Shown piece after piece: positions 44,325 to 54,900 of a DNA stretch of 64,000 nucleotides (positions are counted from its first letter, which is position 1; the number at the start of each line of letters is the position of its first letter). The notes under the pieces were generated by a model. It searched no databases, was not told where the DNA came from, and was given only the letters and a program-made list of their open reading frames with translations. Both the position numbers and the translations under genes were made by a program. The DNA comes from Isochrysis galbana (Eukaryota; Haptophyta; Isochrysidales; Isochrysidaceae): NCBI GenBank assembly GCA_018136815.1, contig CM030935.1, positions 3,403,999 to 3,467,998 of the forward strand. Reading direction: 5' to 3'.

Positions 44325-44395
44325 TGTTGAGAACGAGGGACGAGAACGGGAACGAGAACGAGAACGAGAGCGACGAACGAAGAACGACAAACGAC
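44325..44395. repeat. (GAACGA)n simple repeat
   Basis: Tandem units of GAGAACGA/GGAACGA type. It lies in a gene-free stretch (about 43,906-44,938). Confidence 0.8.
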
Positions 44396-44938
44396 AGACG
44401 GTCCGAGGCCGATGGACCGACGAGATGACACTACACTCACGTCAACACTCTCCACACTAACGTATCCCTATCACGGAACGCACAGGAACCCGCTGACAGA
44501 TCGAACAAGGAAGAGAATGCCGACAAGAGAGCGACGGGGCGACGGACGATCCGACGGGGGCGACAGTTACGCACAAGAATAAGGAGGGAATCTTTCGAAA
44601 ACTCTTAAGTGATCTCATGAAGACCGAAGTAAAATAGCGCCACGGTATAATCCAACGGCCAACACCTGAGGGGGAATCAGGGTCACGCAAGGGGGCGGTT
44701 CCTTGCACCGGCGATACCTGAACGCGCGACTTCGCCTAAAACGCGAGGAGCACGCAAGGAGGTAAGCCAGGTGAGGGGCAAGCAGGCGACAAGGGAGGCG
44801 ACAAAGGAGGCGAGGGCAACAAGGGCGAATGGACGAATGTAGGACCCTGCGACGGTGACTCGTGGCTAGCCTGCAAGGAGGGAACATAGAAACGCAAACA
44901 ACTTCTAAAACAAAAAGGTCGATCGCGGATGCGACACG

Positions 44939-45215
44939 CTAGACACTATTTTTTATCCCGAAGTTGTAGGACGAAGACGATGGAGGGACAGGAGAAGAAA
45001 GAGGAAGGTGGCTTCTTGGAGGAGGCCGACGGTGTCGGGTGGACGGACCACCCCGCTGACGTGTGCATGGCCGGCAGCCGCCCGTTCGCGTGCGAGTGGC
45101 GACTCGCCGACGGGTTGAGCATAGCTCGATCGTCCGTCGGCCGGCGGGGGTGGGGGTGGGGGCAGGAGAGGAGGGGAGCGGCGCGCGCTCCATGACCCTA
45201 TTGTTTTAACAATAG
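44939..45215 (-). repeat. Hairpin-ATG element, copy 7
   Basis: Minus strand: palindrome arms CTATTGTT/AACAATAG (45,215-45,198), GGGTC, ATGGAGCGCGC from 45,193. The frame (MERAPLPSSPAPTPTPAGRR, 84 residues) stops at 44,939 beside an A-rich stretch (GGGATAAAAAATAG), possibly the 3' end. Confidence 0.7.
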
Positions 45216-45362
45216 TTGCACGTACCTCGGTGATGTGCGAGAAGCATCATATCCGCACTAATCTCTCGGCATTACAGTATCCTTGCGCCCTTACTGGGCT
45301 GAAGGCCTCATCTCAACTAGATCCACACACTTGGGATAAAGCCTCCCCTCCACTCTTCCACA

Positions 45363-46214
45363 TCATTGCAGCTTCTTCTCAGCCGGCATGGGCCGCATCG
45401 AAATGACAATGACGCTGAACGACAGAAATGATATAGCCAGGACCAGATCGTACAGCAAGTGCCCTCCAAGCTGACGATAGCCCACCTCGCAAGCGCAGGA
45501 CTCCAACCATGCAACAAAACCGATCGGCAACCCGACTATTAGTGCGTTCAGGTTATAGTAGCGATCCTTCTGCTCGAACATCATCTTGTATCCAAAGCCA
45601 ACACACATAATGGCCGTCTGGATGTAAGTGAAGGCATGGGCGTGCGGAATCGTGGTGTGGTAAATGAGCGTATGCAGCACAGCCTGCAACATGGCATGCG
45701 AACGTGGGCGAGGAATCATGCCTCGCCAGATCGTGAAGAGCAGCAACCATGTGGAGAGCATACTCAGAAGCAGGCTGTGAATCGGCCAAGAGCCGAACAT
45801 CGGCGGCAGCCGCTTGTTTTGTGCAGCACCGTTGGCCTCGAGGTATGAGATGACTAGGTGAGCGATGCCGTGGCCCAAAACTCCCCCAGCGGTGGCGCTC
45901 ATCTTCTCGAGTCCGCGGGTGCCTGGAAATCGGTTCACGAGGGCCCAGAGGGCAATGGTCGTGGCAACATCGATGTAGAAGCAGAGGGAGTGGCTGTCGA
46001 GTCCGGGCTGTTGTCCATTGAAGACGCAGAAGCCTTCGGCCATGAACTGCGGCGAGAAGAAGTTCAATTTCCCGAACGAGTGGGCGATGACGGCAGCGAT
46101 GAAGAGGAGAGAGTTGAGCAGCGCGACTGCGTACGCCACGTCACCTGCGCACACGCTCCAACCCTTGCTCCCCAGAACTGGGGTCAGCAGTGGGGCGCCG
46201 TCCCGCTCACACAT
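45363..46214 (-). CDS. Seven-helix membrane protein of unknown function
   Basis: I do not recognise a family. From the ATG at 46,214 the product is 283 residues. An in-frame ATG at 46,298 would add 28 Arg/Gly/Glu residues translated from a low-complexity tract, so I prefer the later one. About seven hydrophobic helices are visible, for example VAYAVALLNSLLFIAAVIAH, LLLSMLSTWLLLFTIW, LNALIVGLPIGFVAWLE and LLYDLVLAISFLSFSVIVIS. Histidines cluster in helix-like segments (VLGHGIAHLVISY, HTLIYHTTIPHAHAFTYIQT), which could bind metal. The C-terminus is KKLQ, a possible KKxx-like ER signal one residue off canonical. Single exon. Confidence 0.6.
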   Translation of the reverse strand: MCERDGAPLLTPVLGSKGWSVCAGDVAYAVALLNSLLFIAAVIAHSFGKLNFFSPQFMAEGFCVFNGQQPGLDSHSLCFYIDVATTIALWALVNRFPGTRGLEKMSATAGGVLGHGIAHLVISYLEANGAAQNKRLPPMFGSWPIHSLLLSMLSTWLLLFTIWRGMIPRPRSHAMLQAVLHTLIYHTTIPHAHAFTYIQTAIMCVGFGYKMMFEQKDRYYNLNALIVGLPIGFVAWLESCACEVGYRQLGGHLLYDLVLAISFLSFSVIVISMRPMPAEKKLQ

Positions 46215-47011
46215 GACCTCACGCTCCCCTTGCCGCCCTTCTGGGAGCCGTCCCCTCCCTCTCCCTTCCCCCCTCGCTCCGCCCCGCTCCCCCTCCACCC
46301 GTCGTCTCGTCTCTCTCGTCTTTTCTCTCTCTCGTCCCTTTCTATCTCTATCTTTCCCCCATTATTCCCCCCCCCCCCTCCCTTCCCGTCCCTCCCCGCC
46401 ACCGCCGCGGCTTGCTTCCCCTTCTCACACTCAGTCTTCTTGTGTCTTTCTTCTTGTCTCTGGACCGGTCACAAGAGAAAGAGATCACTGATGAACTCAC
46501 TGATGAAGGGGATACTCACGTATTTTTGGAGTGCGCTCAAACAATAGTCCCAGATTCAACTCTTGATGACGACGACGACAGGGAGAGGGGCGACTTTGAG
46601 CCTGGCGAAGCGAGACAAAGAGAGAAGAGTAGAGAGACCTTTCTGTGGAAAACGGAAGAGGGAGAGAAGACTTCTCTCGTGACGACGGGCGCGCGCGGAG
46701 TTTTGACCATATGCCGAGAGAAAAAGAGATGGATAACATGTCGAAAGCGAACCGGCGATGGTTGGGGAAGGCGAAAGAGATCGAGTGTCGAGCGTCCAAA
46801 ATTTAATCTAAGATAGAAGTCTTTGGGTTTAACCTTATTTATTGTATATTGATGCGCTACCGCTACCACGTCGGATTTCAGAGAGGTAGATATGCTCTCA
46901 TAACGATGAAGAGCCGACCATCGCTCGCTCTAGCTCGCTCGCTCTTCCTCAGGAAGGGCCAACAGAAGGCGCAACAAAAGGCCTGACATCTTGAATAACA
47001 GTATGCGCATC
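46215..47011. other. Pyrimidine-rich upstream region and intergenic
   Basis: 46,215-46,440 is CT/C-rich (with a C run at about 46,368-46,378) and is the likely promoter side of the seven-helix gene. Frames at 46,400-46,870 on both strands have no recognisable motif. Confidence 0.45.
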
Positions 47012-47300
47012 AACTAACTTTATAGTTGGTCGCCATGGAGCGCGCCGCCGCTCCCCACCTCTCCTTCGGCCCCCCCACCGCGGGAGCCCCCCCAGTACCC
47101 ATGGAGCTGTCGCAGGCGAAGCGGCCGCGTCCGACCGCAGAAGCCGAGCAGGTGCGTACGATCTCGATCGCGCCACACGGCCCGTGGCCCCGGCCACATC
47201 AGTCACAGTAGCAGCCATGCTGGTCCGCCCCATGGTGGGCCACAAGCTGTGAGGAGCAACAGACCAGCCGCAACAGACCAGACCAGCGAATGAGCCATCA
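47012..47300 (+). repeat. Hairpin-ATG element, copy 8 (D)
   Basis: Palindrome AACTAACTTTATAGTT (47,012-47,027, one mismatch), GGTCGCC, ATGGAGCGCGC at 47,035. The frame MERAAAPHLSFGPPTAGAPP leads to QAKRPRPTAEAEQ, then CAG|GTGCGTAC 117 bases after the start, a strong splice donor. It is followed within 300 bases by GGCATGCCTTATGGC (shared with copies 1 and 2) and an LRR remnant. Confidence 0.7.
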
Positions 47301-47454
47301 GGCATGCCTTATGGCAAAGGCCTCTCTCACCTTGGAGACGGCCGCGCTGCCCCGGCAGCGCAACCCGAGACTAGGTGGCCCTTATGGGCACAACTCCAAC
47401 ATGAACCATCATACGTATCAGGAGGCAGACTGCACACCACAAAGATACCCTCCA

Positions 47455-47631
47455 TGCCTCTCGCGCATCGAGTGGAGTACCTTCAGTGTATCCTCCAACC
47501 GCTCCACCGTGCGTCTGTCCAATGCGGATCTCGACGACGAGGCCTTGGAATTGGTCTGTCGCGTGCTTGAGGCAGGAGCGTGTCGGAGGACCCATAGGCT
47601 CATGGTGGGAGGAGGGCATGAGCGTGGTTGA
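47455..47631 (+). pseudogene. Leucine-rich-repeat fragment
   Basis: The frame reads STVRLSNADLDDEALELVCR then VLEAGACRRTHRLM and stops. It is one LRR_RI repeat, sharing CRVLEAGACRRTH with the relic at about 14,120. It lies downstream of element D, whose first-exon-like segment ends in a splice donor, so the two may once have been exons of one gene. Confidence 0.5.
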
Positions 47632-48260
47632 GAAGCGCGTGAATGCGCGAGAATGCATGCAGGCGTGCAGCGGTCAACCTGGAGGCTGGGGTGGGGGCGG
47701 GAAAGGCGCACTACTTGGCAGCGGCATGGGGGCGGCCCTGTCTCTCTTCCCAAGGCGCACGCACGTATACAGTGGCGTTACGATAATGAAATGAGTTGTA
47801 ACTATAATAAACGGGTACATGTACAAACGAGTATAACTGTGCCTCCCCCCCTCCCCCCCCCCCTTCCCGCCCAAGGCCCACGGGGCGCGCTAGGGCCGGG
47901 TTTTGTTTTTGCGTCCCGCCTCCCGCTCCCGCCCAAACTTGCACGGACTTGCGGATCTTGCAGTAGGCCCCAAAACCGACCCAAACTTGCAAACAAGTTT
48001 GGCAATAATTGGTCAGGCCCAAACGCTCCGGCCGTCGCTGCGGAGTCTCTCTCTCTCTCTCGCTCTCTCTCTCCGTCTCTCGCGACGTGTTTGAGTTATC
48101 GGTGATTTGGGGTCGCGGTTGCTTGATAATTTGCTTGGTTTGGGTGAATGATTCCGGTGTGTTCGTGAGTCGTGAGTCGGTGTATCCTGTTGTTCTCAGG
48201 TTCGTTGTCCGTCGTTGTTCGCTGCGTCGTTGCACTCTAGCAGCCTAGGCTCCCTCCCTG
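47632..48260. other. Intergenic, no gene seen
   Basis: C-rich run at about 47,840-47,870 and a short CT microsatellite at about 48,046-48,080. No gene recognised. Confidence 0.45.
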
Positions 48261-48302
48261 AGGGAAGAGTTCTTTGTAGGTCTAACAATCTCTTACTATC
48301 CA

Positions 48303-48733
48303 TCACACTAGGGCCGCTAGGAGCGCCTCACCGCCCCACAGCAGTGGCTCAGAGCCCTCCGGCCACGCTCGACTCGACACGTGGCCCCCATACGCACATA
48401 TAGAGCCGCACAGGGAAGAAAATCTAAGCTGAAAAAATTGGAGACACTCAGCATTCCCGTGTTTTTCGAAAATGAAAAAGGTAGACTGTACATGAGCGAG
48501 AACTGCAGCCTCGTGGCGAAAGCGCTCGGCCTTGCCGGGAGGCTCACCTGAGTTGTTGCGTTGCTCCCCTTCTGATCGGACATATAGCCTCGTGCGCACC
48601 TGGGTCGATGGGGCGCCCTCTCGCGGGCGCTTCAGTTGCGCGGCGTCCAGCATTGCTTGGTCGTCCGGCGCGGCGGGGGTGATGGTGGGAGGGGAGCGGC
48701 GCGCGCTCCATGACCCTATCGTTTTAACGATAG
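48303..48733 (-). repeat. Hairpin-ATG element, copy 9
   Basis: Minus strand: palindrome arms CTATCGTT/AACGATAG (48,733-48,716), GGGTC, ATGGAGCGCGC from 48,711. A small indel shifts the frame, but the adjacent frame keeps DAAQLKRPREGAPSTQ, and a CAG|GTGCGC donor lies 112 bases from the ATG. The 48,497-48,530 part is shared with about 19,496-19,545. Confidence 0.7.
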
Positions 48734-48989
48734 TTAAGGCCATGTTAGTAGTTATAAATCACTGTTGACCGCCCTACCAGGTGCACTGTCTTGGGCCTGG
48801 TTCAGAGTGCGGGGTCGGGGCAAGCCTTCTGGTTGGCTAGTGTTTGAGGTTGCTGGGGTGCGCGCAAGCGTACAAATAAATGAAAAAGGCATTCGCCACC
48901 CGAGGCCAACAATAGGCCAACGACGAGCTCAAGCAACAATGCGTAGCACTTGGTGAATGGGGAGTGGCGCATGGTGATCACTACAAGCA

Positions 48990-51900
48990 TCAACGACGTT
49001 TTGGTCCGATCGCCTTTTTTGTAAGCGATGCACCAGCAGTGCTCGAATGAAAAGTCGTAGGAATGGGTGAACAAGCAAGATTCCCGCGCTCAGCACTTTG
49101 GTGTTGAAGTTGCTTGACGGCGGCCATGGTCGCCGCCGCCATTTCGGCGAGTGTGAGATGCGCACTAGCTGTCTCCGAGGTCGACATGGTACCTGCGTGC
49201 GAGCTGACAATGGCATGGACACGGCTAGCAAACATGAGCACCTCCAAGGTTTCGGACAAATGTAGAGTTGACGGACTGAGTGTAAAGAGAAACATGGTGT
49301 CCCCCCCGGGGCTACCAAGATGGTCCTACAGCAAGAACAATAAGGGATCAAAGAAAGCGCATACGCTATGAGGGTCCACGAAACGAGCGTGGGGATTGGC
49401 ATTCTCAAAGGTATCGCGAACCTGAAGCAATTGTGTGAGCTTGGTCTCTCCGTACGGCACTGACGATCCCAATTCCAGAGCCTGGACCACCTTTTGAAGC
49501 CCTGACAAAGATTTGTCGGTTGTCTAACGACGAGGGAGTGAGTGCCGATGATGAGCGACATCATAGATGGGAGGTGAGATGTTCATAGATGGGAGGTGGA
49601 ATATTCAACAACTCAATTTCGAGCTTGGCACATGTGTTGGCCACATAGCCGATCTACAAGAGTGCCCCAAACGTCCTAAAAGGCAAACGGGCGCATAGCG
49701 CTAGCCCCGCTCGGCACGTTGGGCATCTACCTGGACTGAAGCGCACTCGACAAAGGAAACCTTGCCGGCGCTCTTCGGAATAGAGTGCGCATCGACGGAA
49801 AACACCTACGGCAGTGATGGGGGTGTGATGAGCCCACAACACGCCACGTTGGGTCGGGAAGACAAGGTGGCATGGAGTACGTCGGATGCACTCAGGTGCA
49901 AAGCGTCGAATTCTTCGTGTGGGATGATAGGAAGAGGGAATGGAGATATTGCATAGGAGTGGCCGGTGAAGACCCGTCGGCGTGGCGCACCATCACAGTG
50001 ACCACCAAATGACAAGGCCGTCGCGCCTCGAGGCTATCCTTATGGCGACGGAATGCGTTTGCCAGGAGTCGTTTGGCGTGCGAAGCGGTGTGGACGCGCT
50101 GTGCCACTATTCCGCGCACACAAGATCCGACGAGGGGCTTGTGCACGACTTCGTGGAACCCAGTTGTTCCGGCTACCGCCTGAGAACGCAACGGATTGAA
50201 AAAATCCGCGAATGGTGTAGTAGTAGAACTCAATAAGAAGGCAGAAAAATCCGTAGCGGCCGCTTCGCGGAGGGAGTAACATGGGTGCTGCGGAAACCGA
50301 TCGTGTCACCGTACGCACTATATGGTGGTGCACAAACGTATACGCACCTTCTCAGGATGTTCGACGAGCAAGTCGTGGAATGTATCCTCGTGTAGATGGG
50401 TGGCTGAAACACGAATCTCGTGGTGGAGATCGCTTTCGATCTTGCTCACCATTTCAAAGATGCGTTCCATAGCCCTAGGAATGAGGCCTGAAGTTGATGC
50501 CGAACCCTGAACAAGGATGGGTCCCAGGGGAAGGACTTGAAGGCAACCTTCGACTTCAGCGCATGATGGCACCTCTCGGCCTTAGTGCCAGCGGTCGGCA
50601 AAACGCGTTTCCAGCCCGGGGGCCACACTTGCCTGCAAGGTATGAGTCTTGCCTGAGCCGGACGGCCCGTACGCGATGATGCAAGCCCGGCCACCGCTGA
50701 GCACCGAATTAAATAGCGGGGAACAGCTTGCGAACACATCCGCATCCATTACTTCTGGTCCGTAGATGCGAGTGAGATCAAAACACCTCAGTGCCTTGTC
50801 ATCATCGCTCATGCGCACCTGAAGGCGGGTGCCGCGCCCAGATAGGCGAAACGTGACGAGCAACTAAATTAGTTTAACGGTCGCAAGGGCGTGCTCAGTA
50901 GATAACGCGGTCGAGAGTCTTGCCGGGGCTCCTCTCACCACAATAGAATTTGAGTCCACCACATCGACGAGCGCTGTGCTTGTCTCCTCTTGCGGCATCA
51001 AAGGCCGTACACGGCAATGAACCCGGAAGCCGCCCTCGAGGTCCTAGTGGAAGGAAGGATAGTGGAAGGAAGGAGTAGGAATGTGAGACGAGCCCATGAC
51101 CACACTCGCACGCACATGGACGCGGAAGTCTGTCGCCGCATAGACCACACGCTGTCCATCGGCTTTATGGATTCGAAAGATGACGCCGAAAGTAACCGAG
51201 CCATGCCAAGCGTGGCTATGCCTCCTCGTTTGGCATCCTACCTTAAGTTCTCGCTCGACTTCCTTTCTGCGACGAACCTCACGCATCCACTGCCGCTCGA
51301 ATTCTGCAGCTCGCGCTGCCGCTTCCTCACGCTCGGTTGCAACCTCGTCGATCTCAAAGTGAAGCTGCTCAATCCGTGAAGCTGTCGCCACCATCGCCAT
51401 TTCTGTGGCTGCCATTGCCGCACGCCTCGAATCCGAGAGCTGTTCCAATCTCGCGCGCATAGACGTAGTGCGCTCAACGGTGGACGCGGTCCGCTGGTCG
51501 ACACTTGAACGTGCGCCTGCCAATGCCTCCTCTGCATCCTCGCGCTCGCGCTTTGCGGCCTCGAGAGAGGGCAGCAATGAGACAAGCTCGTCATCGACCT
51601 GAGATCTCAGGCGGGGATGATAAGCATGTGCGCTTCAGAACGCACCTATCGACAATGTCTATTCTTTCCGGGAGCCAGAGGTTCGAGCAAGGAGATCGAT
51701 GGGCAAAGCTAGCCGTACCTGCTGCTGCTGCGCGCGCAAACGTGCTATAGATGCATTTTGTGCGGAAACCTGACGCAGACACACAGGATGTTAGCAATTC
51801 ATACGTGCATATGTGCAGGGGAGGATGCCACAAGTTTAGCACGCAGTATGAGGGCTTGGTCAATGGTGAAAATCTGAAGATTCTCTCACCTTGGCATCGT

Positions 51901-54900
51901 CGCCCACGGAAGTCGTGAGATCTGCCGTAGCAAACCCAGGTTCTTCGGCAAGACGACGATGGAGTGAGTCTATCTGCAGCTCAAGCTTCGCAAGATCGGC
52001 CTGAAAAGTGATTAATCGCAGGGGGGAAAGGTGGTTGGGAGCAGTGAGGGTGGTAGGAGGAGTTGACTTGAAGGCACCGCACTATGAGCGAGGATTGTGG
52101 GTTTTGGCGAGATTCCAAAAAGAAAGAACGCCAAGAAGTGGTCAGGCTTAAGCCTTCGCTTTGGAGGCATATTCGCCACATTCTAAGGCATCACAATGAC
52201 GAGCACCTGCAGTTCATCGACAAGTGATTTGTGGGAGGTAGAAGAGGTGTCCGCTTCTCTACGCAAGGCTGCCAGCCGCCTACGTCGTCCGAGAACTAAC
52301 GGCACTCCGCTGTGCACCTCAAGAGCCCAACGCGTAAGATCTTGTATTGTGCCAGTTCTGCCAGCAGGTGTGGTGTTATCAACGGCTTGCTGCAGCTCAA
52401 CGTCTTCTTGCAGGTCCTGGTGCACCGGTTGGGGGATGGCAGTACAACTTGACTCGACAGAGTCGCGAAACTTCTCCGTAAGGACTTTGCAACGTCCGCT
52501 AATGTCAGCGAGGCGGGCATGCGTGAGCAGAGCGCAGGGCAACGCTTCGTCTTGATCACGAATTTCTTCTTGAAGGCGCACAACGATGGAAGACACGCCG
52601 GATCCCGACCAGTCCGGGCCACTGGCACCGATTGATGGGAATGTGGCCGTGATGGCGAGGGCATCACGCCTCCGCTGCGTTTCCTCCCACTCTTCTTTCA
52701 ACCGCTCCAAAGCGGAAGCAGCAGTGGCACAACAATCGCGTAGTGATGCAGAAAGATCATTCGGTAGAGGCCCCGACACGCTCTCGCCAAAGTCAATGGC
52801 CGCAGAGGGCTCTTGACCGCTCTGAAGAGCTCGGAGTAAATTATCCTCATCCTCGATAGCAGAAAGGATCTCGTCGCGATACTTCAAGGAGGACTGCACC
52901 TCCGCTATGAGACCTAATAAGACAAGTCGGAAGCAGAGGTAGTGAGCTGAAGTTCGCTGGCTTTCGGCAAACGAGTCGTAGCCAAGTTGGGTGACGCGTC
53001 GGGCGATCCCTACACTAGAAGCGTCACCCCGGCTATCAAATCGTGAGGAGCGTATGCGTAGTCGCCGTGCTGAGTTGACATCTATGCGGAGAGCGTTGGC
53101 TACTCACTTTGTAGCTGCCATTCGCGTCTTTTTGTCGCCTTGTGACCCTCCAACTGAGCCGAGCGTAATTCCTTGCCAATGGATGCATTCCTGCGAAGCT
53201 CATCCTCCCAGCGAGCGCGCCAATGGTCAATTGCCGCCGCTGCGCGCTTGAGCGTCTCATCTTTTGCGGCCAAGTGGGCGGAGAGACGCTGCACCTGACC
53301 ATAGGTGCCCATGGTGTGTGTGATCACGCCCTACTCCTCAAAGCCACCGAATCAGTCCTCACACAAATGGTCTTTCGAACGGATGTAAGAAAGATGTGGG
53401 GTGGCGGGGTGGCGGGCGGGCGCGCGGGGTGGGTGGGTGGGGGTGGGTGGGATATGGTGCTCTGCACACCTGATTTTCATGCTGTGCACGCAACGTGGCC
53501 AACCCGGCGTCTCCCTCATCGGTGGAGTCGAGAGTCAGCGATGCTGCCGCCGCATCTTCTTGAGCGCGTGCAGCGATCGCACGAAGGCGCTCGAGTTCAT
53601 CTTTTGCAGCAGTAGAGCTAAACCCAGCACTCTGAGCCTAGTGCGCAGGCAAGTAGGATGCCGGATTGGCAACCAAGCCAACCAAGAAACCAACAACGGC
53701 ACTAAAGTGGGAAGAAGCAGTGATGCTGAACGATGTGGCAGCGCGTCGGAAGGATACACTCACCTCCATGCTCACCCGGGCGAGGTTGGCAGCCGTACGA
53801 TGTCTTCGAACGATCATCTCGCTTGCCTCAGCCATCGACGTCGCAGCCGACTCACCTGCATCTTTTGACGCAGCTCGGCAAACTTCCGCCTCGGCGACAT
53901 GCATTCTAAGAGTACTTTCGAGGTCTTCGGACTCATCTCGTGCTGCTGATAGCAACTCTCTTAGGCGTGAAGCTTGCACGCGAGCCGCAGTGGCTATGGC
54001 ACAACACAAGCATCTCCAAATCTCCTGCCGACAGAACACGCAGGTGGCAGTTGCACACACCGCGATCCAACAAACATGGATGGGCAGCCAAACTTTATAG
54101 AGGGGGTTTCCATGAGTACATGGAATAAGCGCGATGGCGTCCTAGTGCTCGACATCGGCGAGCGAATGCGCTGGCTTTCAATAGTTTTTTGTGAACCAAG
54201 ATACTGGTGTGGAAATGGCTGAGCTGACCAAAATACCTCAGAGTAATCCTCGCCCCCTGCATCTTTGAGCAAGGTTTGCGTCCGATGCAGTTCAGCATTG
54301 AGCGCCTTGTTGAGGTCTAGAGTTTCGGTCCATTTGCTTCGCCATTCGTCTGCCTGAAAAATGGGTGCGTGTACGGGGGCATGGCGGCGGTTGGGGAGCT
54401 CATGAGTGCACAAGGCAATAAAATGAAATGATGAATACGAGTGAAGTTTATGAAGAATCTTGGTGCTGACCACCTCGAAACCTTGGTTGGTCCACAAATC
54501 CGCCCAAGAGCTCTACATGGCGGTTCACACCTGCATCTGCACCTCGAGCGCCTCGCGAAGAATTTGCACGCCTTCAGCATCCCCCCTCGCGAGGTCCGTG
54601 ATCTCGTCAAGTTCAGGCCGGTGATTTTCAGCAGCAGCAATAGCACTACCCTCGTCACGACATCTACCGTTTGCGCTCCGAGTACTGGAGAAAACGCGAC
54701 AAGTGGCACCACTGGAGTTTTGTTGACCCTTATTAAGAGTTTCTTTGGCATGTTTTGCTAGTTCGCGGATTCGCCCAAATGTTTGGGTTGCCGCACCCGA
54801 GGCCGCGCCCAATACTTGTGGCGCACTTAGGAGAGCGGGATGACGGAATAGTGCACTTATCTCCTCATCTAAGATAGCATCTTCCTGGCTAGTTTCCGCC

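Noticed and set aside
22170-48735. Helitron 3' ends for the palindrome sites
   Set aside because: Helitron hairpins precede a CTRR end by about ten bases; here the far side is not CTRR, and copy C has a 21-bp target duplication, which Helitrons do not make.
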